In this document: one piece after another, positions 7,544 through 13,648 of the stretch
Position numbering within the stretch: position 1 is the first letter of the stretch
Layout: each line of letters opens with the position of its first letter
Source of the DNA: CAZTAR01 sp043813895
Lineage (GTDB): Bacteria; Planctomycetota; Phycisphaerae; UBA1845; UTPLA1
Direction of reading: 5' to 3'
DNA length: 13,648 nucleotides
Assembly (NCBI GenBank): GCA_043813895.1
Contig: JBDRKQ010000049.1
Coordinates: 1-13,648 of the forward strand
The notes under the pieces: generated by a model
Told to the model about the DNA's origin: nothing
The model's database searches: none
What the model saw: the letters and a program-made list of their open reading frames with translations, nothing else
Translations under genes and position numbers: made by a program

Positions 7544-7548
7544 GACCC

Positions 7549-10500
7549 ATGCTTGGAAGAAGTAAGAAGCTCACTTCGATTGCCGTCGCGCTCGCGATGT
7601 GCTTCGTCCTCCCGACGAACGCTTTCGCGATTCCACCGTCACCCGCTAACGACTTGCCGGCCAACGCCGAGGTCATCGGGCCCGGCTTGCCGCTGGTCCT
7701 TTACGGCACAACGGTGCTGGCACAGGACGATATCAACACAACCGGCGGGCAGATTTCCGGTATCGATTCCTACATGGATGGACCGGACGTCTTCTACAGC
7801 CTTACACCCGGCGCGACTGACACGTATCGCGTCATGCTTCTTCCGTGGGAGTATGCGCCGTTGCGGTCCTCCGATCGCCGGTTCACGATCTATGTCTACG
7901 ATCCGCTGACAACCACTTTCGTCGGTGGTGTCCGCGCACCTGGCACCGCCCGACCCGTCGAGTTGGATGTCGCTCTGAATGCCGGAACGGAGTACCTCAT
8001 CGGCGTCGACCACGACGCCGCTTCGTACGACGAATTCCCGTTCACGCTGATGGTGGATCAGTTGGACCTGACGATCCCGGAAGATTGTGCCTCCGCGGTC
8101 ACGCTTTCGAGCACGCTGCCGGTTGTCGTCCTCAATGACATCGACGGGGCGATAGACGACTTCGTGTTCACCCAGTCCGCGGATCAATGCGGCGTCTCCG
8201 GCACGACGCCGACGACGGCTCCCGGCCCCGATCACGTCTATAAGTTCTCCCCGGCCGTGGACGGTGAGTACGCCATCGAGCTGGCCACGAACGGTTTTGA
8301 CGGCGTGCTGTACGTCGACGATTCCTGCGGTCCGTTCTGGCCCGACGGCTGCCTGGGGGCGTCGAACCACAGCACGAGCGGCACGAGCGGCGCCAAGCAC
8401 GAGTTGGTCGTCGTCTCGCTGGACGCAGGCAAGGACTACTGGATCTTCGTGGATGATGGGAGCACGACGGCCATCACCGGTGCCTACGCCCTCATCATCG
8501 ACGACGCCTTCGCCTACGAGATGAACGAACTCGAGCCGAACGACATTCCGGCGACCGCCACGCCGCTGGCTACACCGCTCAATGGCGGCCAGCTCGTCGG
8601 CCCTGCTGATGAAGACTACTGGGCCGTGACAGGCCTGACCGGCGACCGCGTCTATGCCTACGTCAACAACGGCGGCTCCAGCAACAGCACGCTGGATACC
8701 GAGCTGCGCCTATACGGGTCGGACGGCACGACGCTCATCGAATTCGACGACGACGGCGACGGCATCAACTCCGACCTGGGTGACCTGTACTACATCTACA
8801 GCACGACCTCATCGGTGATCGCCGGCGCGCAGATGACCGCCGACGGCACACACTACCTGAACGTAGGCGATGCCGACTCCGGCAACACGAACACGATACA
8901 CCGCTATCGCTTCCACACCGGCGTCGAACCTGCATCGCGAGCACCCTTGCAGGAGTGCGAACCCAACAACACGTTCGCCGCCGCCGATGTCAGCGGCAAG
9001 AACTACTTCGCCGGCGTGATCCCCACGACCGACGACAGTGACTTCTACGCCTTCGAGGCGACTGTAGGCGACCGGATCTTCATCGCCTGCGACGGCGACC
9101 CCGAGCGAGATTCGCCCGGGAACCTGTCTGCCAACGACGACCCGCTCGCCTTCCATGCGAAGCTCGTTGTCTACGACCCCGACGAGTATGCGCTGCTGAC
9201 TGATGTCAGCGACTCGAACACCGCCCAGACAGAAGGCGGAGACTATCCGGCTCAGGGATGCTTCTTCGTGGCCCGGGCGACCGGCACGCACTACGTTGAG
9301 GTCATGCCACAGAGCACCGCATCGCAAGTCGGGCCGACCGAAACCTATGAACTGGCGATCTTCATCAACGAGCAGGCGGGCGGCGCCGGCACGGAGGACG
9401 TTGACCCGGTGGTCGTGCTGACCCCTGATTATCCCAGCGATTCCATCGCCGGCACGGCGACCGACAACGCGCCCGGCGACTCCGGCATCTGCAGCGTCTT
9501 GCTGAACGATAACGACAATCTGCAGATTACGAATCTGACGTTCACGCCGGGCGACGGGATCGTGACCTTCGACATCGAACTGGTGAATGCTCTCAACAGC
9601 GGCAGCGCCAAACTCATCGTCGCCGACTGTGCGGGCAACACGGCGTGCCAGATCGTCAGCATCGACGTCGATGCTCCGGTTTGCGACGGTGTGAACTTCT
9701 CGAACCGCACGCGGAACAGCCTGCACGGCCCGATCTACGTGCCGGACAACGACGCCGTCGTCGGGGCCGATGGCACGATCGAGATCACGGAGTCCGGCAT
9801 CATCTCGGATGTCAACGTCACGCTGACGATCGAGAGCGTAAGTACTGCCGACATCGACTGCTACCTGGTCAGTCCCGCCAATACCGTGGTGGAGCTGTTC
9901 ACCGACCGGGCCAGCAGTTCCGCCTATGACTTCATTGACACCACGTTCGACGACGACGGGACCGAGATTATCCCGATTCTCAGCAGCGCCGAACCATACA
10001 CGGGCGTGTGGGCAGTCGAGGATTCGCTCGGCCTTGCCCAGCTCAACGGTGAGGACGCGCTGGGAACGTGGAAGCTCAACGTCCGCGACGATTCAAGCAC
10101 CTACGGCAGCGCGAGGCTCGTCCGGTGGTCCATCGAGATCAAAGCAGGTTTCGCGGGCCCGGAGACCTTTGCGGGTACCGCCTCCGATGCGGAGGGGATC
10201 GCCTCCATCGTCCTCAGTGGGGCTACGAACGTGCAAATCGACCTCTCGGGCTTCACGCCGGGCGATACGCTCGTGAACTACACCGTCAGCCTCATTGATT
10301 CGACGCAGAACGGGTCGGGGACCGTCACGGTCACGGACCTCCAGGACAATACATGCCAGAGTGTTATCAGCCTCAACGGCATGACCGACACCACGGGACC
10401 CGCCAACAGCGGCTCCGTGACGCAGGCGCTGACCTTCAAGCAGGAGGTGCAAACCAACCTGCCGCTCACGGATCCTGTTGGTCTCCTCTCGACCGTGAGT

Positions 10501-12462
10501 GTGCCGGATTCCTTCCTCGTGGGAGAGGTCGAGGCCTCCATCACCGTCGACACGAGAGACGTCGGCCGCATCTTCTCGCACCTGTCCAAGGACGGCCAAC
10601 GCGCTGTCCTGCTGAACCGCGCAGGCAGCGACGGGCGCGGCGAACCGGGCCTGACCAAGGACGTCCTCTGGATCGACTTCGACGACGACGCGCCTGAAGC
10701 CGACGACGCGCATATGGAGCCCGCGCTTGGGACAATCCCCTTCATGGGCCTGCACCAACCGGATGCCCGAGGCGATGTCATCGCGGACGGCATTTCGACC
10801 GATCCGCGAAACGACTTCCTCTTCCGCCTGGCGGGTCTGGACTCTGCCGGCAACTGGGACATGGTGGTTGGCGACAACAGGACGTCCGGGCACTCCTACA
10901 GCACCCGCGCTGTCTTCCGACGCTGGTCAATGACGCTCAAGAATCCGTGCGGCCCCGAGCGCTACGTTGGGACAGCGATGGATCTCGCGCCCGGATCAGG
11001 CATCGACACCATCGCGCTGGCCGGAGGCGCTGTGAATCTCACGGTTGTCGCGAGCTTCACGCCAGGCGACGAGATCGTCGACTATCAGGTCGAGCTGACA
11101 GATCCGTCGTTGCCCGGCAGCGGCAATCTCGAAATCACGGATGTCGCCGGCGCAACAACGGTCGTCCCGATCAGCCTGCTCGCCGCCTCCGGTGACGACA
11201 ATCTCCCGGTCGCAAGCGGCGTGTATAACCCGGGCACCGTCGAGTTTGAAGGTACGGCCAGCGACAATCAGGCCGGCGACTCGGGTCTTGCAGCGATCGA
11301 CATGGCCCCGTTCGCAGACAACCTCCAGCTTACGTCGGTCAGCACGCTTCCGGCAGCGACGGCCACGTTCGCCGTCGGCCTCGTCGATCCGATGGCGAAC
11401 GGCCGCGGTTACGTGCGCGTGACGGACGGGTGCGGTCTGCGAAGCTACGTCCTGGTAGAGATTGACGCCCAGCCGCCGGTGTGCAGCGGGACGCTCGGCA
11501 AGACGATACGCTACTTCAGCGGACCAGTGTTCGCCGAGATTCCGAACTACAACGCCGCAGGCATCACGTCGAGCATCGTCGTGCTCGATACCGATCTCGT
11601 GACGGATGTGGACCTCACGTTCACCATCATGCACTCGAACGACTCGGATATCGACATGAGCCTCACGAGCCCCCTCGCGCTCGGCCTCTTCACCGATCTA
11701 GGGAGCACGGGCGACAACTTCATCGATGTCACGCTCGACGACGAGGCTGCCGCCGTGTTGCCAAGCAGTTCCACCGGCGCGCCGTTCACAGGCTCTTGGC
11801 AGCCGGAGGACGGCAGCCTGTCGACCCTGGACGGCGTTCCTGCTAGCGGCACCTACACAATCAAGGTGGCCGACGACTACAGCACCTACGCGGGCGGCAC
11901 GCTCGACCACTGGTCGCTGTTAATCTCGGCCGACACGTTCCCGCAGAGGTACGACGGCCGGGCGGAGGACAACCTCTCGCACGACACCGGCATTTGCAGC
12001 ATCGAGTTGCTGCCGGGCGCCTCGAACCTCACGCTGTCGATCGATCCTGCGTTCGTGCCGGGCGACCCGATCGTGCGTTACTCCGTCGAGTTGACGACGC
12101 CGTTCTATCTCGGCAGCGGCACGGTTCGCGTAACCGACTGTAACGGCAACTACTGCGAAGTGCCGCTCGATCTCGGGGACATCTGCGGCGACTTCAACTG
12201 GGATGGCGTCGTCGATGACGACGACTACTGGATCATCGTGGATGCCCTGGCGACCTGCCTCGGTGACGGAAGCGGCAAGTACAACCCCGATTGCGATCTG
12301 GACGGTGACGACTGCGTCACGTTGGCAGACTGGAGCCGATGGGTGCTCTGCTACAAGCTGGCCAACGGAAAGGACTTCGTGGTGCCGAAGAAGAAGAAGA
12401 ACATCCTGCTGCTGCGGCCGGCGGGGCAAGACACCAGTGGCGATCTACGATTAGCTCCGTGA
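7549..12462 (+). CDS. Giant exported protein with PPC-like, Ig-like and triple P-domain architecture and dockerin-like C-terminus, 1637 aa
   Basis: Residues 1-27 are a signal peptide (basic RSKK, hydrophobic core, cleavage after AFA). Four PPC-like beta domains follow, at about 33-177, 190-325, 327-465 and 469-607; the last two begin with the family's 'ELEPNDI' and 'ECEPNNT' signatures. A roughly 75-aa Ig-like repeat beginning 'GTATDNxxGDSGI' and containing 'FTPGD' occurs five times, at 632-712, 873-944, 1138-1211, 1232-1312 and 1467-1542. Three proprotein-convertase P-domains lie at about 716-864, 967-1130 and 1315-1459, each with the D-(I/V) strand, late G-x-W and closing W-S-(I/M/L) core. 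The end carries two dockerin/EF-hand loops (Asp1548-Asp1559 and Asp1583-Asp1594) and a basic tail with VPKKKK. I see no protease, glycosidase or other catalytic motif, so it is probably a structural or adhesive protein. P and PPC domains usually accompany secreted proteases, and an S8 protease is encoded divergently next door. No PEP-CTERM tail. Confidence 0.9.
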   Translation: MLGRSKKLTSIAVALAMCFVLPTNAFAIPPSPANDLPANAEVIGPGLPLVLYGTTVLAQDDINTTGGQISGIDSYMDGPDVFYSLTPGATDTYRVMLLPWEYAPLRSSDRRFTIYVYDPLTTTFVGGVRAPGTARPVELDVALNAGTEYLIGVDHDAASYDEFPFTLMVDQLDLTIPEDCASAVTLSSTLPVVVLNDIDGAIDDFVFTQSADQCGVSGTTPTTAPGPDHVYKFSPAVDGEYAIELATNGFDGVLYVDDSCGPFWPDGCLGASNHSTSGTSGAKHELVVVSLDAGKDYWIFVDDGSTTAITGAYALIIDDAFAYEMNELEPNDIPATATPLATPLNGGQLVGPADEDYWAVTGLTGDRVYAYVNNGGSSNSTLDTELRLYGSDGTTLIEFDDDGDGINSDLGDLYYIYSTTSSVIAGAQMTADGTHYLNVGDADSGNTNTIHRYRFHTGVEPASRAPLQECEPNNTFAAADVSGKNYFAGVIPTTDDSDFYAFEATVGDRIFIACDGDPERDSPGNLSANDDPLAFHAKLVVYDPDEYALLTDVSDSNTAQTEGGDYPAQGCFFVARATGTHYVEVMPQSTASQVGPTETYELAIFINEQAGGAGTEDVDPVVVLTPDYPSDSIAGTATDNAPGDSGICSVLLNDNDNLQITNLTFTPGDGIVTFDIELVNALNSGSAKLIVADCAGNTACQIVSIDVDAPVCDGVNFSNRTRNSLHGPIYVPDNDAVVGADGTIEITESGIISDVNVTLTIESVSTADIDCYLVSPANTVVELFTDRASSSAYDFIDTTFDDDGTEIIPILSSAEPYTGVWAVEDSLGLAQLNGEDALGTWKLNVRDDSSTYGSARLVRWSIEIKAGFAGPETFAGTASDAEGIASIVLSGATNVQIDLSGFTPGDTLVNYTVSLIDSTQNGSGTVTVTDLQDNTCQSVISLNGMTDTTGPANSGSVTQALTFKQEVQTNLPLTDPVGLLSTVSVPDSFLVGEVEASITVDTRDVGRIFSHLSKDGQRAVLLNRAGSDGRGEPGLTKDVLWIDFDDDAPEADDAHMEPALGTIPFMGLHQPDARGDVIADGISTDPRNDFLFRLAGLDSAGNWDMVVGDNRTSGHSYSTRAVFRRWSMTLKNPCGPERYVGTAMDLAPGSGIDTIALAGGAVNLTVVASFTPGDEIVDYQVELTDPSLPGSGNLEITDVAGATTVVPISLLAASGDDNLPVASGVYNPGTVEFEGTASDNQAGDSGLAAIDMAPFADNLQLTSVSTLPAATATFAVGLVDPMANGRGYVRVTDGCGLRSYVLVEIDAQPPVCSGTLGKTIRYFSGPVFAEIPNYNAAGITSSIVVLDTDLVTDVDLTFTIMHSNDSDIDMSLTSPLALGLFTDLGSTGDNFIDVTLDDEAAAVLPSSSTGAPFTGSWQPEDGSLSTLDGVPASGTYTIKVADDYSTYAGGTLDHWSLLISADTFPQRYDGRAEDNLSHDTGICSIELLPGASNLTLSIDPAFVPGDPIVRYSVELTTPFYLGSGTVRVTDCNGNYCEVPLDLGDICGDFNWDGVVDDDDYWIIVDALATCLGDGSGKYNPDCDLDGDDCVTLADWSRWVLCYKLANGKDFVVPKKKKNILLLRPAGQDTSGDLRLAP

Positions 12463-12468
12463 TATGGT

Positions 12469-12499
12469 CCGCCGGCGTCCGATCATGGACGCCGGGCGG
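12469..12499 (+). terminator. Terminator-like hairpin after the P-domain gene
   Basis: CCGCCGGCGTCC, loop GATCAT, then GGACGCCGGGCGG pair over 12 bp with a single bulged G. The stem starts 6 nt after the stop codon and is followed by CGATCTTT rather than a long T-tract. Position and stability argue for transcription termination, which would separate this gene from the PEP-CTERM gene downstream. Confidence 0.6.
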
Positions 12500-12521
12500 G
12501 CGATCTTTGAGATAAGAAGTT

Positions 12522-12536
12522 GTCCACGCTGTGGAC
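12522..12536. promoter_or_regulatory. Perfect 6-3-6 inverted repeat upstream of the PEP-CTERM gene
   Basis: GTCCAC-GCT-GTGGAC lies about 60 nt before the start codon, between the preceding terminator-like hairpin and the leader stem-loop. It is placed where the promoter should be, so it could be an operator or part of the leader RNA. I could not identify a matching regulator or a clear -35/-10 pair. Confidence 0.3.
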
Positions 12537-12561
12537 TCAGTGAGTACGAGAGGCAAGAATG

Positions 12562-12590
12562 TCACATCAGGTTTTTTTGATGTGAGGAGG
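12562..12590 (+). promoter_or_regulatory. Leader stem-loop abutting the Shine-Dalgarno of the PEP-CTERM gene
   Basis: TCACATCA (12562-12569) and TGATGTGA (12578-12585) form a perfect 8-bp stem around an 8-nt loop, GGTTTTTT. The Shine-Dalgarno GAGGAGG occupies 12584-12590, so its first two bases are inside the 3' arm; the ATG at 12598 follows 7 nt later. Opening or closing of the stem, or binding of a protein to the U-rich loop, could affect initiation. The T-run is in the loop and not after the stem, so it is not an intrinsic terminator. Confidence 0.5.
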
Positions 12591-12597
12591 ATGAGGC

Positions 12598-13182
12598 ATG
12601 AAATGGCTTTGTAGAGGTATGTGTGTTGCCGTGTTGGGTTTGCTCATGGCAAGCCCGGCATTGGCTGGTGTTGTGGTCTCGTTCGATCCGACGAATAGCA
12701 CGGTCGATCTGGGCAATGTCGTGGCTGTCGACGTCATAGCCGACATCGACGCGTTGACTCCAATCGTCGGCTGGGGCATGGACTTGTGGATCGATCCAGG
12801 CTACGTCTCAGTGGTGGGCGTTGCTTACGGCCCCGAGTGGGAGATGTTCGGCACGCAGGTGGTTCCGGATCCGGATGATCCGACGGTCGACCTGAACTTG
12901 GGTGCCGTGACGACGCTGCCCGATCCGGGCGACGGTGTCTGGGGCACGGGTATCCTGCTGGCCACCATCTACTTCCAGGGCGATGCCCTGGGGCTCGCGA
13001 ATCTGACGCCGGGAGATCACAACCCGGGTGACCTGAACGAAGGATTCGTGGTCGAGCCTCCGCCAGCCGGTGTATACGCCTCCGTGACCTACAACGGCGG
13101 CACGATCGAGGTGATCCCCGAGCCTGCGACGCTCGCCCTGCTGTCACTCGGCGGCCTGGTGCTCGTCCGCCGACGCCGCTAG
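12598..13182 (+). CDS. Small exported PEP-CTERM protein with a cohesin-like domain, 194 aa
   Basis: A signal peptide spans residues 1-23 (hydrophobic VAVLGLLMASPALA). The body, about 24-165, opens with VVVSFDPTNSTVDLGNVVAV and contains a W-G-M-D-L-W-I-D-P strand and a late G-T-G-I-L-L-A-T-I-Y-F strand. This order (D-x-G-x-x-(V/F)-x-V-x-V, then a Y/WDP strand, then LATIxF) is that of cohesin-like beta sandwiches. Residues 173-194 form a short PEP-CTERM tail: PEP, a hydrophobic segment and four arginines. Such tails are recognised by exosortase-type systems and processed during export to the surface; no exosortase is in this window. The start is set by GAGGAGG 7 nt upstream. Neighbouring giant proteins end in dockerin-like loops, so a docking role is conceivable, but that is inference. 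PEP-CTERM identity is secure; the cohesin-like assignment is moderate. Confidence 0.87.
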   Translation: MKWLCRGMCVAVLGLLMASPALAGVVVSFDPTNSTVDLGNVVAVDVIADIDALTPIVGWGMDLWIDPGYVSVVGVAYGPEWEMFGTQVVPDPDDPTVDLNLGAVTTLPDPGDGVWGTGILLATIYFQGDALGLANLTPGDHNPGDLNEGFVVEPPPAGVYASVTYNGGTIEVIPEPATLALLSLGGLVLVRRRR

Positions 13183-13283
13183 AGGCATCGGTTTTGGGGA
13201 GAGAGACAAGACTCGCGTCCACTCGGCGGTGTCGGGCGAAAACGCACGTCAGCGCATTGTGGTGCGAGTGATGAGAATGATTC

Positions 13284-13323
13284 AGAAGGCCGCTCACCGG
13301 TGCAGTACGGTGTGCGGCCTTCT
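13284..13323 (+). terminator. Terminator-like long hairpin after the PEP-CTERM gene
   Basis: AGAAGGCCGCTCACCG, loop GTGCAGTA, then CGGTGTGCGGCCTTCT gives a 16-bp stem with one T-T mismatch, about 100 nt after the stop codon. The A-rich left base and the TTCT at the right base fit an intrinsic terminator, but no true T-tract follows. It is nearly symmetrical and could act in both directions. Confidence 0.6.
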
Positions 13324-13557
13324 GTCCTGTCCGTACCGAAAACGTCATCCGGGCGAATCCGCGAGACAGACAGCAAAGTTGGCCGGCGACACGACGGTCC
13401 AGATCACCGCTGCTTCCGCATGAATCGTGCGCAAGAGGCGCGTCGGCACAGCTGATGCACCCACGGCGATGAACATCTTCACTCACGGTGTCAGCAGGCG
13501 CGCAAACCGGTTCTCCCGCACTTTTGGTGGAGCGACCCCCGGCGGCAGCCTGAGAGG

Positions 13558-13563
13558 TAGAAT
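13558..13563 (+). promoter_or_regulatory. Candidate -10 box for the gene starting at 13617
   Basis: TAGAAT matches five of six bases of the -10 consensus and lies about 55 nt before the start codon. No acceptable -35 box is found at 16-18 nt spacing, so the assignment is weak. Confidence 0.28.
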
Positions 13564-13616
13564 GGGCTCCGAGTGGATCCACGGATGGATCCCAACCTCG
13601 CGGAATGGAGTCCGCC

Positions 13617-13648
13617 ATGATGGTCAATCCACTCTTGCCCGACGCGAA
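13617..13648 (+). CDS. Start of an unidentified gene cut by the right edge
   Basis: ATG ATG at 13617-13622 opens a frame reading MMVNPLLPDA up to the edge. GGAG at 13607-13610 lies 6 nt before the first ATG, supporting a real translation start. Ten complete codons are too few to name the product. The first ATG fits the ribosome binding site better than the second. Confidence 0.42.
   Translation, partial: MMVNPLLPDA

Larger units (their letters stand above)
6777..7548. other. 772-bp divergent intergenic region between the two giant exported-protein genes
   Basis: No supported coding gene lies here; the open frames are by-products of high GC, including the upstream extension of the protease frame. 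It holds candidate promoters for both genes (6901-6930 minus; 7148-7176 plus), two hairpin-forming inverted repeats in the plus-strand leader (7263-7282 and 7330-7349) and an 8-bp direct repeat GAACTGGA at 7503-7510 and 7517-7524 just before the plus-strand gene. A stretch near 7210, tctggccgagcggcgga, recalls a tRNA D-arm but has no matching T-arm. Confidence 0.6.
13183..13616. other. Intergenic stretch between the PEP-CTERM gene and the last, partial gene
   Basis: It holds the terminator-like hairpin at 13284-13323, a candidate -10 box at 13558-13563 and two TGGATCC copies at 13574-13580 and 13586-13592, the first inside the palindrome GTGGATCCAC (13573-13582). The open frames here are short or antisense and show no recognisable protein. 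Confidence 0.5.

Noticed and set aside
8809..9726. 305-codon minus-strand open frame
   Set aside because: It is antisense to the PPC and first Ig-like region of the P-domain gene, with low-complexity Val/Arg/Asp content typical of a shadow.
12562..12585. Intrinsic terminator reading of the stem-loop before the PEP-CTERM gene
   Set aside because: The T-run is inside the loop instead of after the stem, and the 3' arm runs into a Shine-Dalgarno sequence.
12562..12585. CRP/FNR-type operator (TGTGA and TCACA half-sites)
   Set aside because: The half-sites are in inside-out order (TCACA...TGTGA) with the wrong spacing for a CRP site.
12734..13627. 297-codon minus-strand open frame
   Set aside because: It runs antisense through the PEP-CTERM gene and the downstream hairpin, with no recognisable motif; high GC makes such shadows common.
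1..13648. CRISPR array, phage genes, toxin-antitoxin pair or classic defence system
   Set aside because: I saw no regularly spaced direct repeats, no phage structural or integrase gene (apart from IS relics), and no small overlapping gene pair of toxin-antitoxin type.

Overview
The window looks like high-GC chromosomal DNA from a planctomycete-type bacterium (Planctomycetota, possibly Phycisphaerae-like). The evidence is a short PEP-CTERM tail of the form PEPATLALL...RRRR, very large Asp-rich secreted proteins ending in dockerin-like EF-hand pairs, and a terminal 'DGLDIQPYADALLG' motif often seen in planctomycete exported proteins. Taxonomy is inferred from protein style only; there is no rRNA or marker gene here.

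Layout. The left edge (1-131, minus strand) holds the 5' end of a YjbQ/UPF0047-family gene that runs off the window. Bases 132-1394 form a decayed accessory strip: a REP-like palindrome (441-458), a truncated and frameshifted IS630-type transposase (484-925, plus) and a short remnant of the N-terminus of a second transposase/integrase (1063-1134, minus). No intact gene is recognisable there.

The core of the window is a divergent pair of giant exported-protein genes. The minus-strand gene (1395-6776, 1793 aa) is a secreted subtilisin-like S8 protease with an intact D/H/N/S catalytic set. It carries a long adhesive C-terminal half: an FnIII-like domain, three jelly-roll/MAM-like domains alternating with two cadherin/tandem-95-like repeats, a putative-Ig domain apparently interrupted by a nested domain, and three EF-hand-type calcium loops. 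The plus-strand gene (7549-12462, 1637 aa) has no catalytic domain. It is built from four PPC-like domains, five copies of a roughly 75-aa Ig-like repeat, three proprotein-convertase P-domains and a dockerin-like pair. The two genes share a 772-bp intergenic region with a candidate promoter on each strand.

Downstream (12598-13182) is a small PEP-CTERM protein with a cohesin-like body. It is separated from the P-domain gene by a terminator-like hairpin and has a stem-loop that touches its own Shine-Dalgarno sequence. A second terminator-like hairpin follows it, and the first codons of another gene begin at 13617.

Working interpretation (inference). The three intact genes encode exported proteins that may act together at the cell surface: a protease lacking the usual P-domain, a neighbour made almost only of protease-accessory domains (P and PPC), and a small membrane-sorted cohesin-like protein that could dock the two dockerin-bearing giants. 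Whether they physically interact cannot be read from sequence.
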